From Dyadobacter diqingensis (lineage in GTDB: Bacteria; Bacteroidota; Bacteroidia; Cytophagales; Spirosomataceae): a DNA stretch of 64,000 bases. Where the stretch lies: assembly GCF_024220585.1 (NCBI RefSeq), contig NZ_JAMXKF010000001.1:558001-622000 (forward strand), written 5' to 3'. Both the position numbers and the translations under genes were made by a program. Positions within the stretch are counted from its first letter, which is position 1; every line of letters starts with the position of its first letter. Of this stretch, positions 1 through 9,262 are shown piece by piece. The notes beneath the pieces are model-generated. The model worked only from the letters and a program-made list of their open reading frames with translations, made no database searches and was not told where the DNA came from.

Positions 1-1
1 A

Positions 2-1174
2 CTTCGTGAAAAATATACCGTTCAGGAATTCGCTGATCAGTTTGCTGCCACGCGACCACTGATCGACAGTACGCTGATTTCCGGAAAATGGGATTATATG
101 AAACCCGTTTCTACCGACTGGGCTGCGAGCACTTTGTTTACCATTGAAAAACGGCCATACGACGCGCTTACCTTTTTGAATTATGTAAAAGCACAGCAAA
201 AACCCCGTCCAAAAGGCTCTTCACCCGAAGTTATTTTTAAAAGATTTTATAACGACTTTCTGACAAACCGTCTTTTTGAATACGAAAAAGAGCACCTGGA
301 GGAGAGTTATCCTGAATTTAAAAGTCAGATCAGTGAAATCCGTGAAGGCGTTTTAATGGCACAATTGACGGAGGAGAATGTTTTGCAACGCTCTTTGTCT
401 GATTCTGTGGGGCAGCGTAATTACTACGAAAAAAATGTCGACCATTTCCGTTACCCTGAGCGTGCACTTGGCACGATCGTAACCGCACCGGATACAGCTA
501 CGCTTTTCGCAATCAAAAAGGCGTTGACAAAAAGTCCGTATCCTTTGGAAAGAAAAGCAAATGAGCTGATTTTCAAGGAAGGATCGAGCGAACTTACCAA
601 GGAACAGATTGAAAAACTGTATGATGTGTATGTGATTTTGCAAAAAAATCCTGATTATGTCGTTGAAGTATCCGGCTACCGCTCCAATTCCGAAGCTGAG
701 CCAACCTCGTCGGACCGTATCAGAAATGTTGTAAAATATCTGAACAGCAAAAATATTTCGATTGTCAGGATATTGGAAAAAGACTATGGCTCATTCCGCC
801 AGTCAACAGAAGCTGAGCGTAACAGAAGGATCAGTTTCCAGTTTTACAGTAATTCGAAAAAAGATGTTGAGAAAGCCTATAATTCTGAAACCCCGGACGC
901 CGTTATTATCCAGGAAGGCTATTTCCAGAAGAGTAACGCCCTTTTAACGCAGGTTAAATGGGAGGCAGGTGAGCAGGTGATCATGGCAAACGGACTTGCG
1001 TACTGGATGCAGATCGAAAAAATCGAGCCAGCCAGAGTAAAAACTTTTACGGAAGCAAGAGGAAGTGTGATCAACGAATACCAAAAAGTGCTGGAAAAAC
1101 AGTGGCTGGAAAAGCTAAATCAGAAATTTCCGGTGAAAGTGAATCAACAAGAATTAGAAAAAATTAAGCGTTAA
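2..1174 (+). CDS. Peptidyl-prolyl isomerase C-terminal part with embedded OmpA-like domain (5' partial)
   Basis: The reading frame is open from base 2, so the gene starts before the window; 390 residues remain. The tail resembles C-terminal parts of Bacteroidota PpiC/SurA-type periplasmic isomerases (helical, with a typical end around TEARGSVINEYQK), and a SurA-like gene follows 98 bp downstream. No rotamase core is seen in the visible part. Between about 560 and 847 there is an OmpA-like segment: a beta strand with a GSSELT turn, then VEVSGYRS, SSDRIRNVVKYL and an ERNRRISFQF end, in the order seen in OmpA/MotB peptidoglycan-binding domains. The isomerase assignment rests on context and general resemblance; the OmpA-like segment is clearer. 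The first internal ATG (98) is not the real start. Confidence 0.65.
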   Translation, partial: LREKYTVQEFADQFAATRPLIDSTLISGKWDYMKPVSTDWAASTLFTIEKRPYDALTFLNYVKAQQKPRPKGSSPEVIFKRFYNDFLTNRLFEYEKEHLEESYPEFKSQISEIREGVLMAQLTEENVLQRSLSDSVGQRNYYEKNVDHFRYPERALGTIVTAPDTATLFAIKKALTKSPYPLERKANELIFKEGSSELTKEQIEKLYDVYVILQKNPDYVVEVSGYRSNSEAEPTSSDRIRNVVKYLNSKNISIVRILEKDYGSFRQSTEAERNRRISFQFYSNSKKDVEKAYNSETPDAVIIQEGYFQKSNALLTQVKWEAGEQVIMANGLAYWMQIEKIEPARVKTFTEARGSVINEYQKVLEKQWLEKLNQKFPVKVNQQELEKIKR

Positions 1175-1272
1175 ACGTAAATTAGCATTTTGAACTGCTG
1201 TCGGTTTGTATTTTTACCTGACGGCCCGGTAAATAAACCCTACTATTTCAACTTAGGAACACATAAATTAAT

Positions 1273-2643
1273 ATGAAAATAAATAAATTAATTGTACTTC
1301 AATTATTTGCAGTCTGCACGTTCTGTTTTAGTCTGACCAGCTTCGGACAAGGACAGTCGGGTGTGATGCTCGACAAAATCATTGCCCGCGTAGATAACCA
1401 TTATATATTGAGTTCCGAGCTGGAAGAAATGTATAACAGTTATGCAGCCAACGGTCAGAAAGCGCCTGAAAAGTGCCAGATACTGGAATCGCTGATCATT
1501 AACAAAATGCTTTTGGCGAAGGCAGAAATTGACTCCGTGACCGTGGAAGACAAAAGCGTCGACAACGAACTGGACGGAAAAATGAATTACATGATCCAGC
1601 GCTTCGGATCAGAAAAGAACCTAGTTGAAGCTTATGGAAAAAGCGTTGACAATTTGAAGTCAGAGCTTCGGACGCAGGTTAAAGAGCAGAAAATCGTTGA
1701 AAAAATGCAGGGAACCATTTCCGGCAACGTTAAAATCACGCCAAGTGATGTACGTAAATTTTTCAACGCGATTCCAAAAGACAGCTTACCATACATCCCT
1801 TCGGAAGTTGAAATCGGACATATCGTTCGTCTTGGAACGGTGACTCGCGAGCAGAAGGACAAGTTAATCAAACAGCTTCAGGAGCTTAAAGCACGTGCCG
1901 AAAAAGGTGAAGATTTTGCAATGCTTGCCACAATTTATTCGGAAGACGTAGGATCTGCCAAAAATGGTGGTGACTTGGGTTTTGCAAAACGCGGTGCCAT
2001 GGTTCCTGAATTTGAAGGCGCAGCACTGGGTTTGAAACCTGGTGAAATGTCCAATATCATCGAGTCTCAGTTCGGATTCCACTTGATCAAACTGATCGAA
2101 ACACGTGGTGCTGAATATCATGCACGCCACATTCTGTTAAGACCTGACTATAACAAAGGTTCTGATATGACCAGTGCGGTTCGCATCCTTGACAGCTTGC
2201 GCGTTCTTATCAAAACAGATACACTGAAATTTGCCAAGGCAGCACTTGATAACTCAGAAGATAAAGAAACTGCCGAAACGGGCGGAATTATCCAGGACAG
2301 AAGTACAGGACTTGGCCGTTTGACTTTGGACGCTTCGATGGATCCTGCGCTTTATTTCGCTATCGATACCATGAAAGTGGGCGACCTGAGCGTACCCGTT
2401 ACTTATCGTACAGAAGATGGGCACAGTGCCATGCGTATCCTTTGGTACAAAAGTAAATCTGAGCCGCATACTGCCAATTTGCATGATGATTACGAAAAAA
2501 TTGCCCAAATTGTGCTAAGCAATAAACGGAACCATGCTCTGGAAGACTGGTTCAAAAAAGCGCAGGGTGATGTATTTATCAGCGTTGAACCTGAATATAA
2601 AAATTGTCGGATCCTCGGCCTTGCCAACGGAACCGACCTCTGA
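1273..2643 (+). CDS. SurA-like periplasmic peptidyl-prolyl cis-trans isomerase
   Basis: 456 residues with a signal peptide (about residues 1-26, ending SFGQ). An N-terminal SurA-like chaperone region follows (about 35-165, starting DKIIARVDNHYILSSEL). The first parvulin-type rotamase domain is at about 178-278, with the usual GGDLGF and FGFHLIKL signatures; a more divergent second one is at about 281-390, starting HARHILLR. Family role: folding of outer-membrane proteins in the periplasm. It lies just after another isomerase-like gene and before moxR in the same direction. The ATG follows an AT-rich leader without a clear Shine-Dalgarno site, as is normal in this phylum. Confidence 0.9.
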   Translation: MKINKLIVLQLFAVCTFCFSLTSFGQGQSGVMLDKIIARVDNHYILSSELEEMYNSYAANGQKAPEKCQILESLIINKMLLAKAEIDSVTVEDKSVDNELDGKMNYMIQRFGSEKNLVEAYGKSVDNLKSELRTQVKEQKIVEKMQGTISGNVKITPSDVRKFFNAIPKDSLPYIPSEVEIGHIVRLGTVTREQKDKLIKQLQELKARAEKGEDFAMLATIYSEDVGSAKNGGDLGFAKRGAMVPEFEGAALGLKPGEMSNIIESQFGFHLIKLIETRGAEYHARHILLRPDYNKGSDMTSAVRILDSLRVLIKTDTLKFAKAALDNSEDKETAETGGIIQDRSTGLGRLTLDASMDPALYFAIDTMKVGDLSVPVTYRTEDGHSAMRILWYKSKSEPHTANLHDDYEKIAQIVLSNKRNHALEDWFKKAQGDVFISVEPEYKNCRILGLANGTDL

Positions 2644-2696
2644 CATAGGTATTGAAAATAAGTTTTGAAAACTAAGATTTCCCAAACCGACTCACT

Positions 2697-3659
2697 GTGA
2701 ATTATAAATCCGACGTTGAAGCAGCCGAGGCTATGAAAGTGGCCTATGAAAAAATCCGTAGTGAAATAGGACAAGTGATTATAGGACAGGATGAAGTTAT
2801 CAAACGATTATTAACAGCTATTTTTTGCCAGGGACACTGTTTGCTTGTCGGCGTTCCGGGCTTGGCCAAAACACTTTTGATCCAGACGATCGCGTCGTCT
2901 CTGGATTTAAAATTCAACAGAATTCAGTTTACTCCCGACTTAATGCCGTCGGATATCCTGGGCTCTGAAACGTTGGATCAGAACCGTAATTTCAAATTTA
3001 TCCAGGGTCCTATTTTTGCCAATATCATTCTCGCCGATGAAATTAACCGTACGCCTCCAAAGACCCAGTCGGCGCTTTTGGAAGCGATGCAGGAATATTC
3101 GGTGACCATTGCAGGACAAAAACATACGCTGACCCGCCCGTTTTTCGTATTGGCGACGCAAAACCCCATCGAGCAGGAAGGTACTTATCCGCTTCCCGAA
3201 GCGCAGCTGGACCGGTTTATGTTTATGATCCAGCTTGATTATCCATCATACGCGGAAGAAGTCAGTATCGTAAAAAATACAACCAACGATATCAAATATC
3301 AGGTAAAAGAGGTGATCAGTGCAGAGGAAATTATGGATTTCCAGCACCTGGTCAGACGCGTACCGGTAACCGACCATGTGATTGAATACGCAGTGAAACT
3401 CGTGCACAAAACGCGGCCGTCTTCGACACTTGCCAATAAGGATACCAGCGATTACCTGGAATGGGGTGCTGGGCCACGGGCTTCACAGTCGCTGATTTTA
3501 GCGGCAAAGTGTAATGCGTTATTATCCGGGAAATATTCTCCGGATATCGAAGATGTGAAAGCAGTTGCCCTACCGGTTTTGCGCCACAGAATTATCAGAA
3601 ATTTCAAAGCAGAAGCAGAAGGTATCTCGGTTGACGACATCATTGCACGTCTGCTCTAA
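2697..3659 (+). CDS. moxR: MoxR family AAA+ ATPase
   Basis: 320 residues. Walker A is GVPGLAKT (about 52-59) and Walker B is ILADEINR (about 111-118). The MoxR-typical stretches SALLEAMQE, ATQNPIEQEGTYPLPEAQLDRF and the lid segment GPRASQSL follow. MoxR ATPases act as chaperone-like remodelling enzymes, often with von Willebrand-A partners; none is visible here. The frame starts at a GTG (2697), 53 bp after the surA-like gene; an ATG at 2733 would shorten it by 12 residues. A hairpin with a T tract follows at 3684-3722. Confidence 0.92.
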   Translation: MNYKSDVEAAEAMKVAYEKIRSEIGQVIIGQDEVIKRLLTAIFCQGHCLLVGVPGLAKTLLIQTIASSLDLKFNRIQFTPDLMPSDILGSETLDQNRNFKFIQGPIFANIILADEINRTPPKTQSALLEAMQEYSVTIAGQKHTLTRPFFVLATQNPIEQEGTYPLPEAQLDRFMFMIQLDYPSYAEEVSIVKNTTNDIKYQVKEVISAEEIMDFQHLVRRVPVTDHVIEYAVKLVHKTRPSSTLANKDTSDYLEWGAGPRASQSLILAAKCNALLSGKYSPDIEDVKAVALPVLRHRIIRNFKAEAEGISVDDIIARLL

Positions 3660-3683
3660 TTTTATCAGAATATTATTTTCAGG

Positions 3684-3722
3684 AATTTGCGTTGATCTCA
3701 AAGGATATCGGCGCAAATTTTT
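3684..3722 (+). terminator. Probable terminator after moxR
   Basis: AATTTGCG at 3684-3691 pairs with CGCAAATT at 3712-3719 across a 20-base loop, with a T run continuing to 3722. It sits 25 bp after the moxR stop. Confidence 0.5.
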
Positions 3723-3851
3723 GCTTTTAAAGGTATTTGATCAGCAAGACCGATAGCCGAAACGGCTGAAATCCGGGTATAATATTAGTAAGGAAAATCG
3801 CTGAAAGATCCGATTTCCAAAATCTTCAATTATCAAACCAAAGTCCCAATC

Positions 3852-5441
3852 ATGAGCATTCTCGGTAAAAACTTTATAGGATATTCACTTTCGTCACAAA
3901 ACCAGCATACGTTCAGGTCTTACGTTCCTGCTGAAAATACAGAATTACCGGAAACCTTTCACGCAGCTACACAGGAGGAGGTCGCCAAAACAATGGAACT
4001 TGCCCAAAAGGCTTTTGATACCTACGCGCTGATTCCGGCAACCAAACGTGCAGATTTTCTGATCGCGATCACCGAAGAAATACTGGCTATTGGTGATGCC
4101 TTGCTTGAACGGGCTCATCTTGAAACCGGCTTGCCGTTAGCCCGTTTGCAGGGCGAACGTGCGCGTACGATTAACCAGCTTACGCAATTTGCCGAGCTGA
4201 TCCGTGAAGGTTCCTGGGTGGAAGCCAGTATCGACACCGCCATCCCAGACCGCGCACCACTTCCAAAATCCGACCTGCGCAAAATGCTGGTACCCATCGG
4301 GCCGGTTATTGTTTTTGGATCAAGCAATTTTCCATTTGCCTATTCAGTGGCAGGCGTTGACACAGGTCCCGCCCTTGCTGCCGGTAACCCGGTCGTTGTG
4401 AAAGCACATGCGGCGCATCCGGGCGTAAGCGACCTGACTGCCCAGGCTATTGTAAAGGCTGCGCTGCGAACAGGCATGCCGGACGGAGTATTTTCGATGC
4501 TTTATGACGATGGCTACGAAGTGGGCGCTGCCTTGGTAAAACATCCTGCGAGCAAGGCTGTTGGTTTTACCGGTTCTATCAAAGGGGGTATGGCGCTTTA
4601 TAAAATGGCGCAGGAACGGGAAGAGCCTATTTCGGTTTTCGCTGAAATGGGAAGCGTCAACCCTATTGTGATCCTGCCCGAATATCTTGAAAAAAAGTCA
4701 CAGCAACTGGCCAAAACCCTGGCAGGCTCTGTGACTTTGGGCGCCGGACAATTTTGTACCAACCCCGGACTGGTATTTGTCACCGAATCAGAATCACTTG
4801 GTTTGTTTGAGGAAACGTATAAAAACGAAATCATACACATCGGATCTGCTACAATGCTCACGGCGGGAATCAGAAAAAATTTCTATAAACTACGGGATGA
4901 GCTTGTCGCAGAGCCGGGCGTGACAGAACTTGCTTTTTCACCTGTAAGCGCCGACCTGGAAAACCAGTCACAGGCTTCGGTAGCCAAGGTTAGCGGAAAA
5001 GATTTTATCGATAATCCGAAAATTCATGAAGAAGTATTCGGCCCGTTTTCACTGCTGGTTGTCTGCAAAGATCATAACGAACTGTTGGCAGCCATTTCAC
5101 ATCTGAAAGGTCAGTTGACCGCTTCGCTGATGGCAGAACCCGCCGAAGCAGCAAAATACCCTTCGCTGTTGCAAAGTCTTTCAAGGATATGCGGGAGGTT
5201 TATTATGAACGGCGTACCTACGGGCGTTGAAGTTTGCCCTTCCATGCACCATGGCGGCCCATTCCCGTCCGCAACCGACGCCAGATTTACATCAGTGGGC
5301 CGTCATTCGATACTTCGTTTTGTGCGTCCGCAATCATTCCAGGACTGGGATGATTCCTTATTGCCCGACGAATTAAAAAATGCCAATCCGTTAGAGATTT
5401 TCCGGTTGGTCAACAATGAAACCACTAAAAGAGAAATCTGA
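3852..5441 (+). CDS. Aldehyde dehydrogenase, alpha-ketoglutarate semialdehyde (2,5-dioxovalerate) type
   Basis: 529 residues, aldehyde dehydrogenase superfamily. The catalytic cysteine is in GAGQFCTNPG (C302), the general-base glutamate in FAEMGS (E265), the oxyanion Asn in GSSNFP (N159), and the NAD(P)-binding region around FTGSIKGG. The long form with a C-terminal GVPTGVEVCPSMHHGGP block matches the NADP-dependent ketoglutarate semialdehyde dehydrogenases that finish oxidative pentose, hydroxyproline or glucarate breakdown. No pathway partner is adjacent, so the physiological substrate is inferred. The gene stands alone, with a 192 bp gap before it and a strong hairpin after it. Confidence 0.85.
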   Translation: MSILGKNFIGYSLSSQNQHTFRSYVPAENTELPETFHAATQEEVAKTMELAQKAFDTYALIPATKRADFLIAITEEILAIGDALLERAHLETGLPLARLQGERARTINQLTQFAELIREGSWVEASIDTAIPDRAPLPKSDLRKMLVPIGPVIVFGSSNFPFAYSVAGVDTGPALAAGNPVVVKAHAAHPGVSDLTAQAIVKAALRTGMPDGVFSMLYDDGYEVGAALVKHPASKAVGFTGSIKGGMALYKMAQEREEPISVFAEMGSVNPIVILPEYLEKKSQQLAKTLAGSVTLGAGQFCTNPGLVFVTESESLGLFEETYKNEIIHIGSATMLTAGIRKNFYKLRDELVAEPGVTELAFSPVSADLENQSQASVAKVSGKDFIDNPKIHEEVFGPFSLLVVCKDHNELLAAISHLKGQLTASLMAEPAEAAKYPSLLQSLSRICGRFIMNGVPTGVEVCPSMHHGGPFPSATDARFTSVGRHSILRFVRPQSFQDWDDSLLPDELKNANPLEIFRLVNNETTKREI

Positions 5442-5481
5442 TCTCAGACACATTTATTAGTAGCAAAATATTTCATAAGCC

Positions 5482-5515
5482 ACCCGTCCTACGGCTTTTT
5501 TGCCGTAGGACGGGT
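5482..5515 (+). terminator. Perfect 14 bp stem hairpin between dehydrogenase and DUF1835 gene
   Basis: ACCCGTCCTACGGC (5482-5495) is exactly complementary to 5502-5515 with a six-T loop. No T tract follows on either strand, so termination is likely but not canonical; it could also act as an RNA-stabilising hairpin. Confidence 0.55.
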
Positions 5516-5540
5516 AAACAAACAGCAAAAACTTCAACAA

Positions 5541-6290
5541 ATGTCAATAAAAACCTTTCACGTCCTTAACGGCGACGCATTACTGGATAAATTTCCTGCC
5601 GATATTCTGACCGGTGAAATTATCATCGCAAGAGAATGCCTGATCGACGGTCCGGTAGCAGGTGACACCTTCGAAGATTTTTGTCAAACCCGCGCTGATT
5701 TCATTCAGGAAACGTACCATGAAGAAACAGACGTGTACTTTAATGATGTCGCTTCCGAATTTGCCAGGATAAAAGCGATTCCTGCCGGTTCCGAGGTGAA
5801 CTTCTGGTTTGAGGACGATTTATTCTGTCAAATCAATTTCTGGTTTTGTGTTTCTCTTTTGAAACCCGTTTCTGATTCAATCCAGGCGTATATCATCAAG
5901 CCCGATATAAATGAAAAAGAACCTGACTGGCGGGGATTTGGTATGATGGACCACCATTTACTGGCCGAGGCATATCAACATAAACTACCTCTTTCTCCGA
6001 CTGATCTTGATCTGTTTAATGACCTATGGACTGCTTATCAAAACAATGACAGCAAAGCACTGGCCACCTTATCTACGGTTAAATCAGAGAAATTTCCATT
6101 GCTTGGAATGGTCGTTCAGGCGCAATTAGATCGCAGCAACAACCGGCCGCAGCGTGTTTTGAAAGATATTATGAAGGAGAAACAAACCGCTGATTTCAAT
6201 ATCATTTTCAGAGAATTCAGCAAACAGGAAGGAATTTATGGGTTTGGAGACTGGCAGGTGGAGAAACTGCTGGAAGAGATCAATAGCTGA
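5541..6290 (+). CDS. DUF1835 domain protein
   Basis: 249 residues. The N-terminus (FHVLNGDALLDKF, then IIARECLIDGPVAGD) matches the DUF1835 signature; these proteins have no established biochemical role that I know of. No signal peptide or membrane segment is visible, so it should be cytoplasmic. It ends about 120 bp before the convergent truA gene, with an inverted repeat between them. The ATG at 5541 gives a normal N-terminus for the family. Confidence 0.75.
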   Translation: MSIKTFHVLNGDALLDKFPADILTGEIIIARECLIDGPVAGDTFEDFCQTRADFIQETYHEETDVYFNDVASEFARIKAIPAGSEVNFWFEDDLFCQINFWFCVSLLKPVSDSIQAYIIKPDINEKEPDWRGFGMMDHHLLAEAYQHKLPLSPTDLDLFNDLWTAYQNNDSKALATLSTVKSEKFPLLGMVVQAQLDRSNNRPQRVLKDIMKEKQTADFNIIFREFSKQEGIYGFGDWQVEKLLEEINS

Positions 6291-6354
6291 GCTATTTTTT
6301 TAAATGAGATAAATCAATCGAAATTTCACAGAAGCCAGATTTTTTGAAGCCTCT

Positions 6355-6401
6355 GAAGAAGTCAAGACTTGGCGTCCCCGTTTTCAAATCTTGACTTCTT
6401 C
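6355..6401. terminator. Inverted repeat between convergent genes (bidirectional terminator candidate)
   Basis: A 13 bp perfect stem (GAAGAAGTCAAGA at 6355-6367 against 6389-6401) with a 21-base loop lies between the DUF1835 gene (+) and truA (-). No strong T tract is present. The position suggests a shared terminator. Confidence 0.5.
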
Positions 6402-6410
6402 TCGCTCGCT

Positions 6411-7145
6411 CTAATCCGGATAACCCACTTCAACTAAAAACAAACCCTCTGGCGGAGCTTGCGGCCCGGCTTTGCTCCTGTCCTGAGCCAGAATTATTTT
6501 TTCAAAATCTTCTTTACTTTTTTTGCCCGTCCCCACTTCCAAAAGTGTCCCTACAAGCGCACGCACCATGCCGCGTAAAAAACGATTTGACCGGATACTG
6601 AATATCAATATCCCATCCTTTTCAAACCATTTGGCCAGGGTGATGTCACATAAAAAGTTATTTACCTGTGTGTGTATTTTACTAAAACTCTCAAAGTTTT
6701 TGTGTGTAAGCAGCAGAGCTGCTGCTTCATTCATTCGCGTTATATCCAGGGGCTTATGAAAGATGTGCGATTCACCGCTCAAAAAAGGATTTTTCCGACT
6801 GACAATCCGGTATTCATAACGGCGGTATGAAGCATCAAAACGCGAATGTGCTGTTTCTTCAACCTCAAAAATACGATGAACAGCGATGTCAGCGGGTAAA
6901 AGACTGTTTAAGCGATAGGTTAGCAAATCTGAGTCTTTGACTGCATTCACAGTGTCGAAATGCGCATACTGCTGCTCGGCATGAACACCAGTATCTGTTC
7001 GGCTGCTGCCTACACTCTCAATGGTTTCCCGGTGGATAAGCGACAGTGCCTCATCGAGCAACTGCTGAACCGAAATGGCATTGTTTTGCCGCTGCCAGCC
7101 ACTGTAATTTGTTCCTTTATAACTGAATTCAATAAAATAACGCAT
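6411..7145 (-). CDS. truA: tRNA pseudouridine synthase A
   Basis: 244 residues, about the usual TruA length. It converts uridines 38-40 of the tRNA anticodon arm to pseudouridine. The catalytic aspartate is in SSRTDTGVHA (D51). The N-terminus RYFIEFSYKGTNYSGWQRQ and the later NFLCDITLAKW and FLRGMVRALVGTLLEVG blocks are typical. A TACTTTTG -7 box ends only four bases before the ATG, so the mRNA may have almost no leader. Confidence 0.96.
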   Translation of the reverse strand: MRYFIEFSYKGTNYSGWQRQNNAISVQQLLDEALSLIHRETIESVGSSRTDTGVHAEQQYAHFDTVNAVKDSDLLTYRLNSLLPADIAVHRIFEVEETAHSRFDASYRRYEYRIVSRKNPFLSGESHIFHKPLDITRMNEAAALLLTHKNFESFSKIHTQVNNFLCDITLAKWFEKDGILIFSIRSNRFLRGMVRALVGTLLEVGTGKKSKEDFEKIILAQDRSKAGPQAPPEGLFLVEVGYPD

Positions 7146-7149
7146 ACCA

Positions 7150-7157
7150 CAAAAGTA
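7150..7157 (-). promoter_or_regulatory. Bacteroidota -7 box for truA (possibly leaderless)
   Basis: Read on the minus strand, the bases are TACTTTTG, an exact TAnnTTTG -7 element. The truA ATG (7145) starts four bases further on. I see no convincing TTTG at -33. Confidence 0.45.
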
Positions 7158-7371
7158 AAAGAAAGTAGCGAGTTTCCCGTTTCATCGGGTACGGCTTCTT
7201 CCTGGATTATTACCTGAAACAAGGCACCAGATCTATAAAATACTTGTTACATACTATTAAGCAAAGTTTGAAAGTTGCGTATAATCATATCATTTTCACT
7301 TTACTTTCTTGAATAAAACAGATATTTCATGGAAAGCCTGCAAATTATTTCGGGGTTGACGTGAAGAACAT

Positions 7372-7379
7372 TAACTTTG
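7372..7379 (+). promoter_or_regulatory. -7 box upstream of glnS
   Basis: TAACTTTG matches TAnnTTTG exactly and lies 26 bases before the glnS ATG, giving a leader of roughly 20 bases. The -33 element is weak. Confidence 0.45.
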
Positions 7380-7405
7380 ACAATTGAAATTATTTCCAGT
7401 ACTGT

Positions 7406-9079
7406 ATGATTACGGAAGAGAAAAAAGAAGAAAAAAGCCTGAATTTTATTGAAGAGATCATCGAGGCAGACCTGCAAGCGGGAAAGTACAAGGAAATTAT
7501 TACCCGTTTTCCTCCTGAGCCGAATGGTTATCTGCACATTGGTCATGCTTCAAGTATATGTCTGAATTTTGGGTTAACTAAAAAATTCCCAGGTTATACC
7601 AACCTGCGGTTTGATGATACAAATCCTACGACGGAAGACACAGAATACGTTGAAAGCATCAAAAACGACATCCGCTGGATGGGTTTCGAATGGGAAAACG
7701 AGCTTTATGCTTCTGACTATTTCGATACTTTATATGGTTATGCCATCCAGCTGATTCATAAAGGTTTGGCATACGTTGACGATTCGACCTCTGAGGAGAT
7801 TGCAACGCTGAAAGGCACGCCGACTGAGCCGGGTAAAAACAGCCCTTACCGTGACCGTTCCGTTGAAGAAAACCGTCTACTTTTTGAACAGATGAAAAAC
7901 GGTACGTTTCCTGACGGGAGCCGGACTTTGCGGGCCAAAATTGATATGGCGCACACAAATATGCTGATGCGTGATCCAATCCTTTACCGTATCAAACATG
8001 CGCATCACCACCGTACCGGCAATACATGGTGCATTTACCCGATGTACGATTTTGCGCACGGACAAAGTGATTCGATCGAAACAGTAACGCATTCCATCTG
8101 TACGCTGGAATTTGTTCCTCACCGTGAATTATACGACTGGCTCATTGAGCAACTGGGAATATACCCTTCGCATCAATACGAATTTGCACGCCGCAACCTG
8201 AATTATACTGTTACCAGCAAAAGAAAATTACTTCAACTGGTACAGGAAAAACATGTAAACGGCTGGGACGATCCACGGATGCCGACCATCAGCGGTCTGC
8301 GCAGAAGAGGTTATACACCGGCAAGTATTCGTGATTTTTGCGACCGTATCGGTGTGGCAAGGCGTGAGAACATGATCGACGTAGGTTTGCTTGAATTTTG
8401 TGTAAGGGAAGATCTGAACAAGACCTCGTTGCGCAGAATGGCAGTTCTTGATCCATTAAAAGTAGTGATCACCAACTTCCCGGAAGAACTTTCAGAAACT
8501 TGTCTGAGCGAAAACAATCCGGAAGATATTGCTGCCGGCATGCGTGAAATTTTGTTCACCCGCGAGATTTTCATCGAACGAGAGGACTTTATGGAAGTTC
8601 CTTCTAAAAAATATTTCCGGCTTGCTCCTGGCAAAATGGTCCGTCTGAAAGGCGCATACATTATCCAGGCTGAATCGGTCGTTAAAGACGAAAACGGCGA
8701 GATCTCCGAAGTACATTGTACTTATATCGAAAACAGTAAAAGTGGCCAGGACACCACAGGCATCAATGTAAAGGGAACGCTGCATTGGGTTTCTGCGAAG
8801 CATGGCGTGCCGGTAGAAGTACGCTTATACGACCGCCTGTTTTCCGTAGAAAATGTTTCTTCGGAAGAAGGTGATTTCAAAGATTATATCAATCCTGACT
8901 CGCTGAATATCATCACCGGTTATGCCGAACCTGCTTTGCGCGATGCCAAACCAGGCGAATCATTCCAGTTCCTACGTAAAGGATATTTCGCAGCAGATCC
9001 TGACGGCACAACCGAAAAACCGGTTTTCAACCGTACTGTGACGTTACGTGATAACTGGGCGAAAGCTGGCGAGAAATAA
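7406..9079 (+). CDS. glnS: Glutaminyl-tRNA synthetase
   Basis: 557 residues, class I synthetase. The HIGH motif is in [15 protein letters not shown] (HIGH at 44-47), and a KMSKS-like VTSKRKL is near residue 270. The GlnRS-specific RFDDTNP block and the C-terminal anticodon-binding beta barrels ([19 protein letters not shown]) are present. It charges tRNA-Gln directly, which means this organism need not depend on the Glu-tRNA amidotransferase route for Gln. It is a single gene, with a promoter box at 7372 and a terminator at 9126-9163. Confidence 0.97.
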   Translation: MITEEKKEEKSLNFIEEIIEADLQAGKYKEIITRFPPEPNGYLHIGHASSICLNFGLTKKFPGYTNLRFDDTNPTTEDTEYVESIKNDIRWMGFEWENELYASDYFDTLYGYAIQLIHKGLAYVDDSTSEEIATLKGTPTEPGKNSPYRDRSVEENRLLFEQMKNGTFPDGSRTLRAKIDMAHTNMLMRDPILYRIKHAHHHRTGNTWCIYPMYDFAHGQSDSIETVTHSICTLEFVPHRELYDWLIEQLGIYPSHQYEFARRNLNYTVTSKRKLLQLVQEKHVNGWDDPRMPTISGLRRRGYTPASIRDFCDRIGVARRENMIDVGLLEFCVREDLNKTSLRRMAVLDPLKVVITNFPEELSETCLSENNPEDIAAGMREILFTREIFIEREDFMEVPSKKYFRLAPGKMVRLKGAYIIQAESVVKDENGEISEVHCTYIENSKSGQDTTGINVKGTLHWVSAKHGVPVEVRLYDRLFSVENVSSEEGDFKDYINPDSLNIITGYAEPALRDAKPGESFQFLRKGYFAADPDGTTEKPVFNRTVTLRDNWAKAGEK

Positions 9080-9125
9080 AAGCTGTTAGCCGTTAGGAGT
9101 TAGCCGTTGATATCCACTTGGATTG

Positions 9126-9163
9126 AACGTCGTTTACTTGAAAAAGTGGACGACGTTTTTTTT
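9126..9163 (+). terminator. Rho-independent terminator of glnS
   Basis: AACGTCGT (9126-9133) pairs with ACGACGTT (9150-9157). An inner ACTT/AAGT pairing extends the hairpin and an eight-T tract follows. Confidence 0.8.
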
Positions 9164-9206
9164 GCAAAAAATCACTCCATATAATTAGATTGGTTTTAAA
9201 TAACTC

Positions 9207-9237
9207 TTGCTTCCTTAGAATTTCCGATTTATCTTTG
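9207..9237 (+). promoter_or_regulatory. Bacteroidota-type promoter for the 9263 gene
   Basis: TTG (9207-9209), a 20-base spacer, then TATCTTTG (9230-9237), an exact TAnnTTTG. The gene starts 25 bases further on. Confidence 0.65.
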
Positions 9238-9262
9238 TGCCAGATTCAGGTTTATATATAAA

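Noticed and set aside
9085..9108. GTTAGCCGTT direct repeat after glnS
   Set aside because: Only ten bases, two copies, next to a clear terminator; no function supported.
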